In this document: positions 9,041 through 17,097 of the stretch, one piece after another | Numbering within the stretch: the first letter of the stretch is position 1 | How the letters are laid out: each line of letters starts with the position of its first letter | Notes under the pieces: generated by a model | What the model saw: the letters and a program-made list of their open reading frames with translations, nothing else | What the model was told of the DNA's origin: nothing | The model's database searches: none | Source: UBA4782 sp034430215 | GTDB taxonomy: Bacteria; Chloroflexota; Anaerolineae; Anaerolineales; Anaerolineaceae | DNA: 64,000 nucleotides | Direction: 5' to 3' | NCBI GenBank assembly: GCA_034430215.1 | Contig: DAOUFE010000023.1 | Coordinates: 1 to 64,000, forward strand | Position numbers and translations under genes: made by a program

Positions 9041-10249
9041 TTACAGACTGATCTGAAATCCCGGGCAATGTCTCTCTTTTTTATCACTTACTTCAATACG
9101 GGTAAGCATATAGAACGCAAGTAAGTTCATAACAATGGTGGCAATAGTATTCACACGAAACCCTAAGGTATACAGAATTGGAGCTGTAGCAGCTCCGATT
9201 GCCCTACCCAAAGAAAAAGCGCCGACACTCAGCCCCATCAAGGTTGCCCGGGCAGAGGGTAAGATTTCTGTCATGATCGGCAGGCTGCTGACGATCATTG
9301 TTTCAAAACTAAGGTAGAACAGAAACAAACCAATCAGAGCACCGATTATTGAATGTGCGATCCAAGGCATGATCAAGGCAACAGCCATGTTTAAGATCAA
9401 AGTGATCATTACAGTGCGTTTCTTTCCCACTTTATCAACAATAAACGCTGTTACACCTTCACCGAGCATTTCTGCAGAGCCAATAACAATCGAAGCTGCC
9501 CCTAGCGCAGCTATCTGCAGCTGGTATGAATCCTCCAACCATACTCCAAACATGAGATTCACAATTTCATTGCCCATCGTGACTGCCGTTGCCATAACAA
9601 GGGCGGCGACAGCGGACTTACTATGGAAGACGATTCCAATGTTCTGTTTGAAGCCAGATGCCCGGGTTGCGTTTATTGAACCCCCCGGAACAAACCGGAG
9701 AACCGCAACAAAACAGACAAATCCCAGAATGGTTAACAGGGGAAAAGGAGCCAACCACCCTTTCGCAGCGATCAAAAGTCCAATTAGGGGGACACCTGCA
9801 ATAAACGCCAGAGACCAATTGAATTCAACAATTGCCATCATGCTTCCCCGTTGTTCATAAGCTACTTCATCACCCAAAAAAGCCTGGGTAGAAGCAACAA
9901 AAATGAACACACCCAAAAATGACACACTGATTGCGGTTACAAATATGGGAAAATTTGGCATGATCCAGACCAGACCATTCCCTATAGTAAATAGTGCAGT
10001 TCCGATCAACATCCCAAATCGTTTGTTGTACCTGTCTGCCAGACTTGAAAATAATGGGCTAAGGATTCCTATCATGGAACGGGCAGTGAGCGCTAGTGAC
10101 ATGTCTCCAATGGTCACTCCCAACCCGCGTGCAAAATGCGATAGAAAAGGATAGAACATGCGGTTAGAAGTACTGAAGATCGTTCTCACCAATGTAAACA
10201 AAATGATCTGGATTTTCAATGTTGAACTTATGGGCTGCCTGGTATTCAT
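9041..10249 (-). CDS. MFS transporter
   Basis: A 402-aa major facilitator superfamily permease with about 12 hydrophobic segments. The loop 2-3 signature is seen as GILSPLFSSLADRYNKRFGML (about 52-72). The second half repeats the pattern (GEGVTAFIVDKVGKKRTVMI, about 262-281). Family members move drugs, sugars or other small solutes by proton coupling. No residue pattern fixes the substrate. It stands alone, with its 5' end facing the small gene/Rrf2 unit, which runs in the same direction behind its own terminator. Confidence 0.88.
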   Translation of the reverse strand: MNTRQPISSTLKIQIILFTLVRTIFSTSNRMFYPFLSHFARGLGVTIGDMSLALTARSMIGILSPLFSSLADRYNKRFGMLIGTALFTIGNGLVWIMPNFPIFVTAISVSFLGVFIFVASTQAFLGDEVAYEQRGSMMAIVEFNWSLAFIAGVPLIGLLIAAKGWLAPFPLLTILGFVCFVAVLRFVPGGSINATRASGFKQNIGIVFHSKSAVAALVMATAVTMGNEIVNLMFGVWLEDSYQLQIAALGAASIVIGSAEMLGEGVTAFIVDKVGKKRTVMITLILNMAVALIMPWIAHSIIGALIGLFLFYLSFETMIVSSLPIMTEILPSARATLMGLSVGAFSLGRAIGAATAPILYTLGFRVNTIATIVMNLLAFYMLTRIEVSDKKERHCPGFQISL

Positions 10250-10316
10250 AGATCAATAATCCCTTTATTTGATAAAAACCAATAGTAAATCTTCATGGGT
10301 TCATTGCTCAACCAGT

Positions 10317-10354
10317 ATTAAAAAAGAATGGCGAGTTTTGCACCGCCATTCTTT
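10317..10354 (-). terminator. Rho-independent terminator of the Rrf2 / small-protein unit
   Basis: A perfect 11-bp stem, AAAGAATGGCG (10323-10333) and CGCCATTCTTT (10344-10354). On the minus strand the stem runs straight into a T6 tract. It follows the stop at 10373 and separates this unit from the MFS gene. Confidence 0.85.
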
Positions 10355-10372
10355 GCGGATTATGAAATCATT

Positions 10373-10630
10373 TTATTCAATTGGCTTTTGAGGACGTTCA
10401 GGCAAGCTAAAGAAATAAACCCACTTGCTGTCATATCGATCCACTCGACCAGCACGAATTAATATCTCTAGCTCTTCATCTAAAATATGATGACTGACAA
10501 GAGGTTCGCAATCTTTAATGAAAGTCCCTTCAGCAACATCCTGGAAAAGATCATTTCCCCAATCGATGACTACTCTTCCATCGTGTAACATCAATACCCA
10601 ATGACGATCAATCGGTGAACCAACTGGCAT
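10373..10630 (-). CDS. Small protein of unknown function, co-transcribed with Rrf2 regulator
   Basis: An unrecognised 85-aa soluble, acidic protein with no signal peptide, membrane segment or cysteine. It is rich in Asp/Trp/Arg (for example DRHWVLMLHDGRVVIDWGNDLFQD), suggesting a compact beta-rich domain. GAGAGGCG lies about 5 nt before the ATG. It starts 32 nt after the Rrf2 stop and ends at a strong terminator, so the two form a bicistron. The role may be tied to the Fe-S or redox sensing of its neighbour, but that is only context. Confidence 0.7.
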   Translation of the reverse strand: MPVGSPIDRHWVLMLHDGRVVIDWGNDLFQDVAEGTFIKDCEPLVSHHILDEELEILIRAGRVDRYDSKWVYFFSLPERPQKPIE

Positions 10631-10662
10631 GACTCGCCTCTCATAAAAAACTTAATTACGGA

Positions 10663-11070
10663 TTAACTTTCAGCGACAATTTGTGCAAAATTCGTATTCT
10701 TTAATCGGTCAACCAAATCTTTTTGCACATCACACCAAATTTCATGTAATGGACAATTCGCCTTGACAAATGGGCATCCCGCCGGGGATAAAGTGCATTC
10801 ATTCACCGCTATAGGGCCATCGATCGCTTCCACTACTTCTAAAATTGAGATTTCTGATGCGGGTCGTGCCAATGTTACACCACCGTGCGCTCCCCTCGAT
10901 GTATGGATAAATCCTGCAATAGACAATTGCGAAATAATTTTCGCGAGAAATGATGGGGGTATTTGCTGTTCTTCGGCAATTTGGCTGGTTGCTGCCCGTT
11001 GTTTGGGTTCCAAACGAGCCAAGAACATCATTGCACGGAGTGCATAATCAGCCTGGCGTGTAATCTGCAT
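10663..11070 (-). CDS. Rrf2-family transcriptional regulator (IscR/NsrR-like)
   Basis: A 135-aa winged-helix regulator. The N-terminus MQITRQADYALRAMMFLAR and HTSRGAHGGVTLARP are Rrf2 hallmarks. Three cysteines in C-x6-C-x6-C spacing (about 101-115) plus nearby His/Cys are in the position where IscR and NsrR bind an Fe-S cluster. IscR uses C-x5-C-x5-C, so the spacing is closer to other Rrf2 branches. It probably senses Fe-S status, NO or redox. AAAAGGA precedes the ATG. No isc/suf genes are adjacent. Confidence 0.9.
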   Translation of the reverse strand: MQITRQADYALRAMMFLARLEPKQRAATSQIAEEQQIPPSFLAKIISQLSIAGFIHTSRGAHGGVTLARPASEISILEVVEAIDGPIAVNECTLSPAGCPFVKANCPLHEIWCDVQKDLVDRLKNTNFAQIVAES

Positions 11071-11191
11071 CTTTCAAAATCCTTTTCTTAATATCAGGTA
11101 AAAATACTCTACTTTGCAATTAGTCTATTCTACTCCAAATTTACCAACAAGTGTAATTGGTCACAGGGTAATCATGACCTTTTTACTTTGG

Positions 11192-11197
11192 TATAAT
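11192..11197 (+). promoter_or_regulatory. Extended -10 box for leaderless thioesterase transcript
   Basis: TGG-TATAAT, an extended -10, ends 6 nt before the ATG at 11204. No Shine-Dalgarno lies between them, so the mRNA would begin at the start codon. Confidence 0.55.
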
Positions 11198-11203
11198 CAT
11201 AGC

Positions 11204-11632
11204 ATGACAAAATTTAATTTTTATATTCCAATTCAGGTGCGATATAGTGATCTCGATGCTCAATGGCATGTGAATAATGCCAAATTTATGTCTTACATCG
11301 AACAAGCTCGTTTTGAATATCTGGTTAAATTAGGCCTATTTGATGGCAAATCATTTGAAGACCTTCAGGTGATCGTTGCAGATGTTCATATTGCTTACAA
11401 GGCTCCCATCATGCTCGGGCAGAATGTGCGTGTGGGTGTGCGGGTAACTCGTATTGGGAATAAAAGTTTGCAGTTTGAGTCTCAAATTGAAGACGCTGAC
11501 GATGGCTCTATACTTGCGACTTGTGAAAACGTGATGGTAGCGTATGACTTCCATACACATACCAGCAAGCCTGTATCTGATCAATGGCGCCAGGTTATCA
11601 GTACTTTTGAAGGGCTTGATTCTGCAAAATAA
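11204..11632 (+). CDS. Hotdog-fold acyl-CoA thioesterase (4HBT family)
   Basis: A 142-aa cytoplasmic thioesterase, likely hydrolysing acyl-CoA. The active-site signature is VRYSDLDAQWHVNNAKFMSY (about 12-31; D at the usual Asp position, then HVNN and Y), as in YbgC/4-hydroxybenzoyl-CoA thioesterases. An in-frame ATG lies 90 nt upstream (11114), but the extended -10 at 11189-11197 and the family N-terminus both favour 11204. It stands alone, and the physiological substrate is unknown. Confidence 0.85.
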   Translation: MTKFNFYIPIQVRYSDLDAQWHVNNAKFMSYIEQARFEYLVKLGLFDGKSFEDLQVIVADVHIAYKAPIMLGQNVRVGVRVTRIGNKSLQFESQIEDADDGSILATCENVMVAYDFHTHTSKPVSDQWRQVISTFEGLDSAK

Positions 11633-11664
11633 TTCGCCTGATTCTTGTAAACAAAAAGGATGCT

Positions 11665-12711
11665 ATGGAACTCCCAAACATTGACGCTGATTTTTTGCAA
11701 GCGTTCTTGAAAGAACTTTTGGAAACCCCAAGCCCCACCGGGTACAGCCGGGAGGCAATCGCGTATGTTCAACGCACAGTCGAACCATATTTACCGCAAT
11801 CTGCCAGAGTGATCCGCAAAGGCGGCTTATTAGCAATGCTACCAGGAAAAAACCCTGATCTGGCACGAGCGGTGACGGCTCATGTGGATACATTAGGCGC
11901 GATGGTAAAAGAGATCAAGCCGAATGGCCGGCTACGACTCAGCAAACTGGGTGGTTTTGCCTGGAACACTGTTGAAGGAGAAGGTTGTTGGGTGCAGACC
12001 CATGATAGAGGACGAATACGGGGTTCTATCCTCATTGAAAACGCATCAGTGCATGTACATGCCGATAAAGTTGAAAAAACACCCCGCGAAGATGCAACGA
12101 TGGAAGTTCGCCTGGATGCAATCACATCCAATCAGGCAGAAACAAAAGCCCTCGGAATTGATGTAGGTGATTTTGTGTTTTTTGATCCTCGTGTAGAAAT
12201 CACCAACGGCTTCATTCGTTCGCGTCATCTGGATGATAAGAGTGGAGCGGCATGTATTGTTACCGCATTAAAAGCAATTTCTAATGCTGGAATTACGCCT
12301 GCGAATAATAGCTATTTTTATTTCTCCAATTATGAAGAAGCTGGGCATGGTGGCGCAGCAGGGTTGCCTAAAGGGATCGATGAACTATTGGTAGTCGATA
12401 TGGCAGCTGTGGGGGAAGGACAGAATTCAGACGAGTTCCACTCCACACTATGTGTCAAAGATGGTGATGGAGCATACCATTATGATCTCATGGAACGCCT
12501 GAAAACCCTCGCAAAGCAAAATCAAATCGACTACAAACTGGATATCTATCCATATTACCGATCCGATGGTGGAGCATTTTTAAGGTCAGGTGCAGATGTT
12601 GCAGTAGCACTGATCGGGCCTGGGGTAGATGCTTCTCATAATTATGAAAGAACCCACATGGATGGTTTGATCGCCACAACACGTTGGATCCTGGCATTTC
12701 TTCTTTCATAA
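11665..12711 (+). CDS. M42-family metallo-aminopeptidase (FrvX/glutamyl aminopeptidase-like)
   Basis: A 348-aa dinuclear-metal exopeptidase. Metal and catalytic residues appear in TAHVDTLGAMV (H, D), HLDDKSGAACI (bridging D), NYEEAGHGGA (catalytic EE), VDMAAVGEG and THMDG (last His ligand). M42 enzymes form large cytosolic dodecamers that trim peptides. The length is typical. AAGGATG lies before the ATG, 32 nt after the thioesterase stop, so weak co-transcription is possible. Confidence 0.9.
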   Translation: MELPNIDADFLQAFLKELLETPSPTGYSREAIAYVQRTVEPYLPQSARVIRKGGLLAMLPGKNPDLARAVTAHVDTLGAMVKEIKPNGRLRLSKLGGFAWNTVEGEGCWVQTHDRGRIRGSILIENASVHVHADKVEKTPREDATMEVRLDAITSNQAETKALGIDVGDFVFFDPRVEITNGFIRSRHLDDKSGAACIVTALKAISNAGITPANNSYFYFSNYEEAGHGGAAGLPKGIDELLVVDMAAVGEGQNSDEFHSTLCVKDGDGAYHYDLMERLKTLAKQNQIDYKLDIYPYYRSDGGAFLRSGADVAVALIGPGVDASHNYERTHMDGLIATTRWILAFLLS

Positions 12712-12737
12712 ACTTTATACTTTGCCTTAGCAGTATC

Positions 12738-12766
12738 TTGCAGCTTGATGATTGTAGTCGTAGAAT
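12738..12766 (+). promoter_or_regulatory. Sigma-70-type promoter of lipoprotein gene
   Basis: TTGCAG (12738-12743), a 17-nt spacer and TAGAAT (12761-12766), giving a leader of about 30 nt before the ATG at 12805. Confidence 0.55.
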
Positions 12767-12804
12767 CTGTGCATTAATTCATTCCAGAAATAGCGGGAGC
12801 TCGA

Positions 12805-13575
12805 ATGCATTGGAATAAATATGGCTTACTTCTCGTCGTTATGGTACTTATAATGAGCGGCGTATTATCTGCATGCTCAGGTTCTTCTTCATCAGTTGAA
12901 AGCATCTCACCCACAGCAGTAAATCTGGTTGCTTCTCCAACTCCTACAATAGAATCAATTATCTCTCCAACCCCCACGCAGGAACCAACATTGGAACCTA
13001 CTGCAACGGCAACAAGCACCCCCATACCGGCGTTGGAAGTGGAAGCGGTGAATGCCTGGTGTATGCCTGAAATCTACGGAACTGCCGGCACGATCACATC
13101 TGCAGCTATGCCAGAAAACGGCAGGGCAGCATCCCAAACCGATGATGGCACGATGTCACTCTTATATCCAGATAGTGTCTGTACTTTTTCATTCACTTTC
13201 AACCAGACTTCACCTGAAGGGTTGACACTGAAATGGTTTGAAAAAAGCAACCTGGTCACTCCCTGGTTGACAATAAACCTTCAGACCGATCCAACAGACG
13301 AACAGATTTCATTTGGAACAACCAACCATTCTTATGTTATCAGCCCACCTTTATGGTTCATTGACTATCAATTACAATTGCAGGCTCGGGATGGCAGCGT
13401 TTTATGGGAAGGTCCTATTCACCTCGAACGTGATTGGCAGCCAGAATTGTGTTGGAATCTGGTTCTTCCAAACCCGGTAACCCTGTTATGTGCAAAAATG
13501 CAGGATTTGCACCCCTGGGATCCCGGATATGGGATAATCGATCTTACTCCTTACGACAACAACAAAGAAGAGTGA
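12805..13575 (+). CDS. Secreted lipoprotein of unknown function
   Basis: A 256-aa surface lipoprotein. It has a type II signal peptide with lipobox LSAC (Cys24), then a Ser/Thr/Pro/Glu-rich stalk (about 25-72, SPTPT-type repeats) typical of Chloroflexota exported proteins. A folded C-terminal domain (about 75-256) contains several Trp and four Cys (W-C-M, V-C-T, L-C-W, L-L-C), possibly two disulphides. No family is recognised; it may be a beta-sandwich or binding domain. GGGAG precedes the ATG and a strong terminator follows. Confidence 0.8.
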   Translation: MHWNKYGLLLVVMVLIMSGVLSACSGSSSSVESISPTAVNLVASPTPTIESIISPTPTQEPTLEPTATATSTPIPALEVEAVNAWCMPEIYGTAGTITSAAMPENGRAASQTDDGTMSLLYPDSVCTFSFTFNQTSPEGLTLKWFEKSNLVTPWLTINLQTDPTDEQISFGTTNHSYVISPPLWFIDYQLQLQARDGSVLWEGPIHLERDWQPELCWNLVLPNPVTLLCAKMQDLHPWDPGYGIIDLTPYDNNKEE

Positions 13576-13592
13576 TTTTCAAATAGAAACAT

Positions 13593-13623
13593 AAGCGCAG
13601 ATGAAATCATCTGCGCTTTTTTT
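13593..13623 (+). terminator. Rho-independent terminator
   Basis: AAGCGCAGATGA (13593-13604) pairs perfectly with TCATCTGCGCTT (13607-13618), then a T tract to 13623. It ends the lipoprotein transcript. Confidence 0.9.
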
Positions 13624-13663
13624 ATTCACCCAAAACAGCTTTATGCTAATTTAGGATTACGCT

Positions 13664-14107
13664 TCATTCCGTTTCTTGCAAATACATATCCAGATCATCC
13701 ATATCAATATCTGATTCTGATAGCACTTTACCCCTGACAGAATGCCCACTTTGGTGAACGGATTCCATATCCCCTGTTAACAAAGGATGCCATGAGGGAA
13801 GAGGTTCATGAAAAGCAAGCCTTCTATATGCACAGGTCTCAGGTAACCAGTGTAATCGCATTACCACATCAGGGGTAAGTGCGATGCATTCTGGATTGAA
13901 TATATGACGTTGTTCATATTGGGTACACTGGCATTTCTCAATATCAAGATATTTACATACCACCCGGGTAAAAAAAATATCTCCCGTTTCTTCATCTTCC
14001 AGTTTATGCAGGCAGCATTGCGCACACCCATCGCATAATGATTCCCATTGTTCTGGACTCATTTTTTCCAAAGGGGTTGTTTCCCAGAAAGGGTAAGCTA
14101 CTCTCAT
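13664..14107 (-). CDS. YcgN/YkgJ-like cysteine-cluster protein (UPF0260)
   Basis: A 147-aa soluble protein matching the UPF0260 (YcgN) pattern: FWETTPLEKMSPEQWESLCDGCAQCCLHKLED, then CKYLD, CQCTQY and the LPETCAYRRL segment. The conserved Cys set probably binds zinc or iron-sulfur. The biochemical role is unknown. No Shine-Dalgarno precedes the ATG. A TATAAT lies exactly 6 nt upstream on this strand, so the message is probably leaderless. It is divergent from the MATE-like gene with only 20 nt between start codons. Confidence 0.88.
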   Translation of the reverse strand: MRVAYPFWETTPLEKMSPEQWESLCDGCAQCCLHKLEDEETGDIFFTRVVCKYLDIEKCQCTQYEQRHIFNPECIALTPDVVMRLHWLPETCAYRRLAFHEPLPSWHPLLTGDMESVHQSGHSVRGKVLSESDIDMDDLDMYLQETE

Positions 14108-14113
14108 GCATGT

Positions 14114-14121
14114 ATTATAAT
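14114..14121. promoter_or_regulatory. Palindromic -10 element serving two divergent leaderless genes
   Basis: ATTATAAT is its own reverse complement. On the plus strand TATAAT (14116-14121) ends 6 nt before the ATG at 14128. On the minus strand TATAAT (complement of 14114-14119) ends 6 nt before the ATG at 14107. Neither gene has a Shine-Dalgarno. Confidence 0.65.
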
Positions 14122-14127
14122 CGCTTC

Positions 14128-15456
14128 ATGGCTTTATCCTCCAAACAGATCGTCAGAACATGGTGGCCTTTGGCAGCCAGTTGGCTATTAATGGGGCTGG
14201 AAAGTCCAGCCATCAGTGCAGTGATCGCTCGCCTTCCCAATGCAGAGGTGAATCTTGCAGCTTACGGAGGAATTGTTTATCCGGTTTCTTTAATTATTGA
14301 AGCTCCGATCATCATGCTGTTAGCCGCTTCAACAGCCCTCAGCCTGGATATGCCCTCTTATCGAAAAATGTATAAATTCATGATGTGGACCGGATTCAGT
14401 ATGACTGTGGTTCACATTTTGGTGGCATTCACCCCACTGTATTATGTGGTAGTCCGTAACATCATAGGCTCCCCCGAGGAGATCATCGAACCTGCCCGGA
14501 TTGGGTTAATGTTCATGACCCCCTGGACCTGGTCGATTGGGTACAGGCGGTTTCAACAAGGAGTGATGATACGGTATAACCATTCTCAGGCGGTCTGGTA
14601 TGGAACCATGGTACGGCTATGCAGCCTGGTTATACTTCTATCTATCGGGTACTCCATCGGCTCATTACCCGGTGTGTTGGTTGGGGGAGGAGCGCAGGGT
14701 TTTGCCGTTTTGGCAGAAGCAATATTTAACGGAATTTATGTTCAGCCTGTAATTCGCAAATATCTCGTCCCCGCTCCTATTGTCAAACCTCTCACATGGA
14801 AGGCATTCTTTGCTTTTTACATCCCTCTCATGCTCACATCTTACCTGTCACTCATCTGGCAACCTATTGGCAGCGCTGCACTCAGCCGTATGCCTAAAGC
14901 TGTAGAATCTCTGGCTGTCTGGCAGGTGCTGTCTGGATTGTTATTTATTTTGCGAAGCCCAGGAACTGCACTTAATGAGGTAGTGGTAGCTTTTCTAGAA
15001 AAGCCAGGTGCTTATCGCTTACTTAAAAAGTTTGCAATCTATTTGATCGTATTATCAACTGCGGTTTATTTCATTATCGCCGCTACACCTTTGGCAACAC
15101 TCTGGTTTGAAGAATTATTTGAATTGAGACCCGCTCTATTGGAATTAGCCTTGATCGCTTTTTGGATTGGCATTCCTTTGCCTTTGCTTACTGTTCTTCA
15201 GAGCTGGTATCAGGGAGCAATTTTGTTCAGCAAAAATACACGCCCCATACCAGAATCAGTGGCGATTTATTTAGGAGTGATCATTCTTGTATTGTTGGCT
15301 GGAATCCTCTGGTCCAGAACTCCCGGGGTATATTTCGGCATATCTGCATTAGTCTCAGGAACTGGAGCGCAGGTAATATGGATGTATATTCGCAGCCGAA
15401 AGATCATGAAACAGGTAGCTGCAAGAGATATATCGATCAAGACAACTACCGTTTGA
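14128..15456 (+). CDS. MATE-like multidrug/flippase-type membrane protein
   Basis: A 442-aa polytopic protein with about 12 hydrophobic segments and a two-fold pattern resembling the MATE/MurJ (MVF) superfamily. No exact family signature is visible. Its N-terminus (TWWPLAASWLLMGLESP) is of the kind seen in unassigned Anaerolineae exporters. In-frame ATGs at 14038 and 14110 exist, but 14038 lies inside the divergent gene and both lie upstream of the -10 at 14116. Hence 14128 is the start. Its stop overlaps the 3' end of the convergent methyltransferase gene. Substrate unknown. Confidence 0.78.
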   Translation: MALSSKQIVRTWWPLAASWLLMGLESPAISAVIARLPNAEVNLAAYGGIVYPVSLIIEAPIIMLLAASTALSLDMPSYRKMYKFMMWTGFSMTVVHILVAFTPLYYVVVRNIIGSPEEIIEPARIGLMFMTPWTWSIGYRRFQQGVMIRYNHSQAVWYGTMVRLCSLVILLSIGYSIGSLPGVLVGGGAQGFAVLAEAIFNGIYVQPVIRKYLVPAPIVKPLTWKAFFAFYIPLMLTSYLSLIWQPIGSAALSRMPKAVESLAVWQVLSGLLFILRSPGTALNEVVVAFLEKPGAYRLLKKFAIYLIVLSTAVYFIIAATPLATLWFEELFELRPALLELALIAFWIGIPLPLLTVLQSWYQGAILFSKNTRPIPESVAIYLGVIILVLLAGILWSRTPGVYFGISALVSGTGAQVIWMYIRSRKIMKQVAARDISIKTTTV

Positions 15457-16213
15457 TTGCCAAAGTTGCAATAAATTCAGGAAAGTATTTCGAAATTATT
15501 GAACTGGGATCGATATCTTCATAAAAGCCAGCTAAAATAAAACCTGCTGCTAGTTGCCCTCCAATTTGCTCGCTAAGGGTATGGCTGAATTCAAGGGGTT
15601 CCATGTTTTCCATGTATTTTGTCAATTCTTCTTCGGATAAATCATCACAGTCAGAATACGGGAGAGGGTGTTCGACAATCATCTGACCATTTTCCAGGGC
15701 ATCAAAATTAAATAAATATGTTGCAGGATTGTTGAAACCCGAAAGCAATCTGCCTTCTGTTCGTAGCACCCGATAAGCTTCTTTCCATACCGCAATCACA
15801 TCAGGGGTAAAGACGTTGGATACCGGGTGCACGATCATATCAAAACAATCATCGCCAAAGCAAGAAAGGTCCTGCATATTACCCTCCACCAGTCGAATAT
15901 CCAACCCCTCTCTTCGTGCAACCATTTCATCCTGCGCCAGTTGAGCAGGCGATTGATCAAAAACCGTTACCCTGGCGCCAACAGCAGCCAGTAAGGGTCC
16001 TTGCTGCCCACCTCCTGATGCAAGACAAAGTACTTCTTTACCTCGTATATCTCCCCACCATTCTTCAGGCACAAATTTTGTAGGGGTAAGCAAAATTTGA
16101 ATTGTTCCACTTCTGGCAACCTGTACCTGTTCATGTGTAACAGGGATTGTCCACAAATTCCCTTTGGCTACCTCATTGTTCCAGGCTTCACGGTTATAAG
16201 AAAAAATATCCAT
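15446..16213 (-). CDS. Class I SAM-dependent methyltransferase
   Basis: A 255-aa Rossmann methyltransferase. Motif I is VLCLASGGGQQGPLLA (about 60-75), the acidic end of strand 2 is VTVFDQS, then EGNMQDL and the post-motif FDMIVHPVSNVF. The C-terminal half (a helical/Asp-Glu segment followed by a Phe/Ile-rich end) probably forms the substrate lid. The methyl acceptor is unknown. AGGAAG precedes the ATG. It starts 1 nt after the sodX stop and so is the last gene of the Ni-SOD unit. Its 3' end overlaps the MATE-like gene by 11 nt. Confidence 0.88.
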   Translation of the reverse strand: MDIFSYNREAWNNEVAKGNLWTIPVTHEQVQVARSGTIQILLTPTKFVPEEWWGDIRGKEVLCLASGGGQQGPLLAAVGARVTVFDQSPAQLAQDEMVARREGLDIRLVEGNMQDLSCFGDDCFDMIVHPVSNVFTPDVIAVWKEAYRVLRTEGRLLSGFNNPATYLFNFDALENGQMIVEHPLPYSDCDDLSEEELTKYMENMEPLEFSHTLSEQIGGQLAAGFILAGFYEDIDPSSIISKYFPEFIATLAIKR

Positions 16214-16214
16214 T

Positions 16215-16511
16215 TCACTTCCTGGTAGAGAAATGCATTACACTCTTACCAATGATGTTCTTGAAAGGTACCTCACCAAATTCATTGCTATCCACGCTTT
16301 CTGGTACATTACCGATCAGCCAGCAGACTTCTCTCTCTGGATATACCGCCTGTACCCTTTTTACGAGAGTGCCATAACCGGGTTGGCGAAATACCACCAC
16401 ATCGCCTGGCTTTAACTTGCGTTTATCAACCCTGGTACAAATGAGAATATAATCACCCGGCTGAAATTTTGGGGTAAGAGAAGCACCTGTAATGCGCAGG
16501 ATCCGTATCAA
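16215..16511 (-). CDS. sodX: Nickel-type superoxide dismutase maturation protease (S26 family)
   Basis: A 98-aa S26/S24-type serine protease that removes the leader of NiSOD so that His1 becomes the free N-terminus needed for nickel binding. The dyad is visible: Ser11 in TGASLTP followed by PGDYIL, and Lys51 in GTLVKRV. GNVPESVDSNEFGEV is the usual third box. There is no transmembrane anchor, unlike true signal peptidases. Placement just downstream of sodN is diagnostic. The only in-frame initiator after an upstream stop is TTG at 16511; no Shine-Dalgarno is evident. Confidence 0.88.
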   Translation of the reverse strand: MIRILRITGASLTPKFQPGDYILICTRVDKRKLKPGDVVVFRQPGYGTLVKRVQAVYPEREVCWLIGNVPESVDSNEFGEVPFKNIIGKSVMHFSTRK

Positions 16512-16569
16512 AGCGGGACCATCAACTTATAAATTGGTTATTGCTGCAGAATCAGATCAAACTAATCCA

Positions 16570-17070
16570 TTATAGTATTGGGTAGGTGATTTCTTCGGAA
16601 GGTTTATATGGAGCGACAACTTTCTTCGTTTGCACACCTTTGCTTTCCCAAAATATTTCAGCAAATCGATTTACCAGATTAAGCAGCTCTACTCCATTCT
16701 CTCGTACCACAGACTGCCTGCATTTCGATCCCATCTGCATGATCTTATAAGTCAATTCCGGTAGTTCGGGATACTTTTCCAGATGTTCTTTCTTGAAATA
16801 ATCACCCATGATCACACGTATCTCTCGCTTGCATTGTTCGGCGTGTTCTTCCTTAACGGAAACATAACGGATCATGCTGTTACGAAAAGTCATATCGACT
16901 TTTTCAGTTTTTTTATCAAGCTCATTCATCAGATCAATCATGCGAATGACAGTAAGTGCAGAAAGTTGGGCTAGATGTGGATCATAAATTCCACATGGAA
17001 TATCGCAATGGGCACTGGCTGTTTCAAAATGGATTAATTTATCCAGCTTTGAAAGTGTTTGAACTATCAT
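16570..17070 (-). CDS. sodN: Nickel superoxide dismutase precursor
   Basis: Disproportionates superoxide with a mononuclear nickel centre. The nickel hook HCDIPCGIY is at residues 21-29, so His1, Cys2 and Cys6 of the mature enzyme are present after removal of a 20-residue leader by SodX. The helical body (about 30-135) resembles the four-helix NiSOD fold. The mature chain of about 146 residues is longer than Streptomyces NiSOD, with an extra C-terminal segment (about 130-166). The ATG at 17070 is preferred over 17082, because GGAGG lies 5 nt before it. It lies 27 nt after a GGDEF-EAL gene. Confidence 0.95.
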   Translation of the reverse strand: MIVQTLSKLDKLIHFETASAHCDIPCGIYDPHLAQLSALTVIRMIDLMNELDKKTEKVDMTFRNSMIRYVSVKEEHAEQCKREIRVIMGDYFKKEHLEKYPELPELTYKIMQMGSKCRQSVVRENGVELLNLVNRFAEIFWESKGVQTKKVVAPYKPSEEITYPIL

Positions 17071-17097
17071 AGTTTCCTCCATATCTATACTATAAAT

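Noticed and set aside
14038..14127. Longer N-terminus for the MATE-like protein
   Set aside because: Its first part would overlap the divergent gene and lie upstream of the -10 at 14116-14121.
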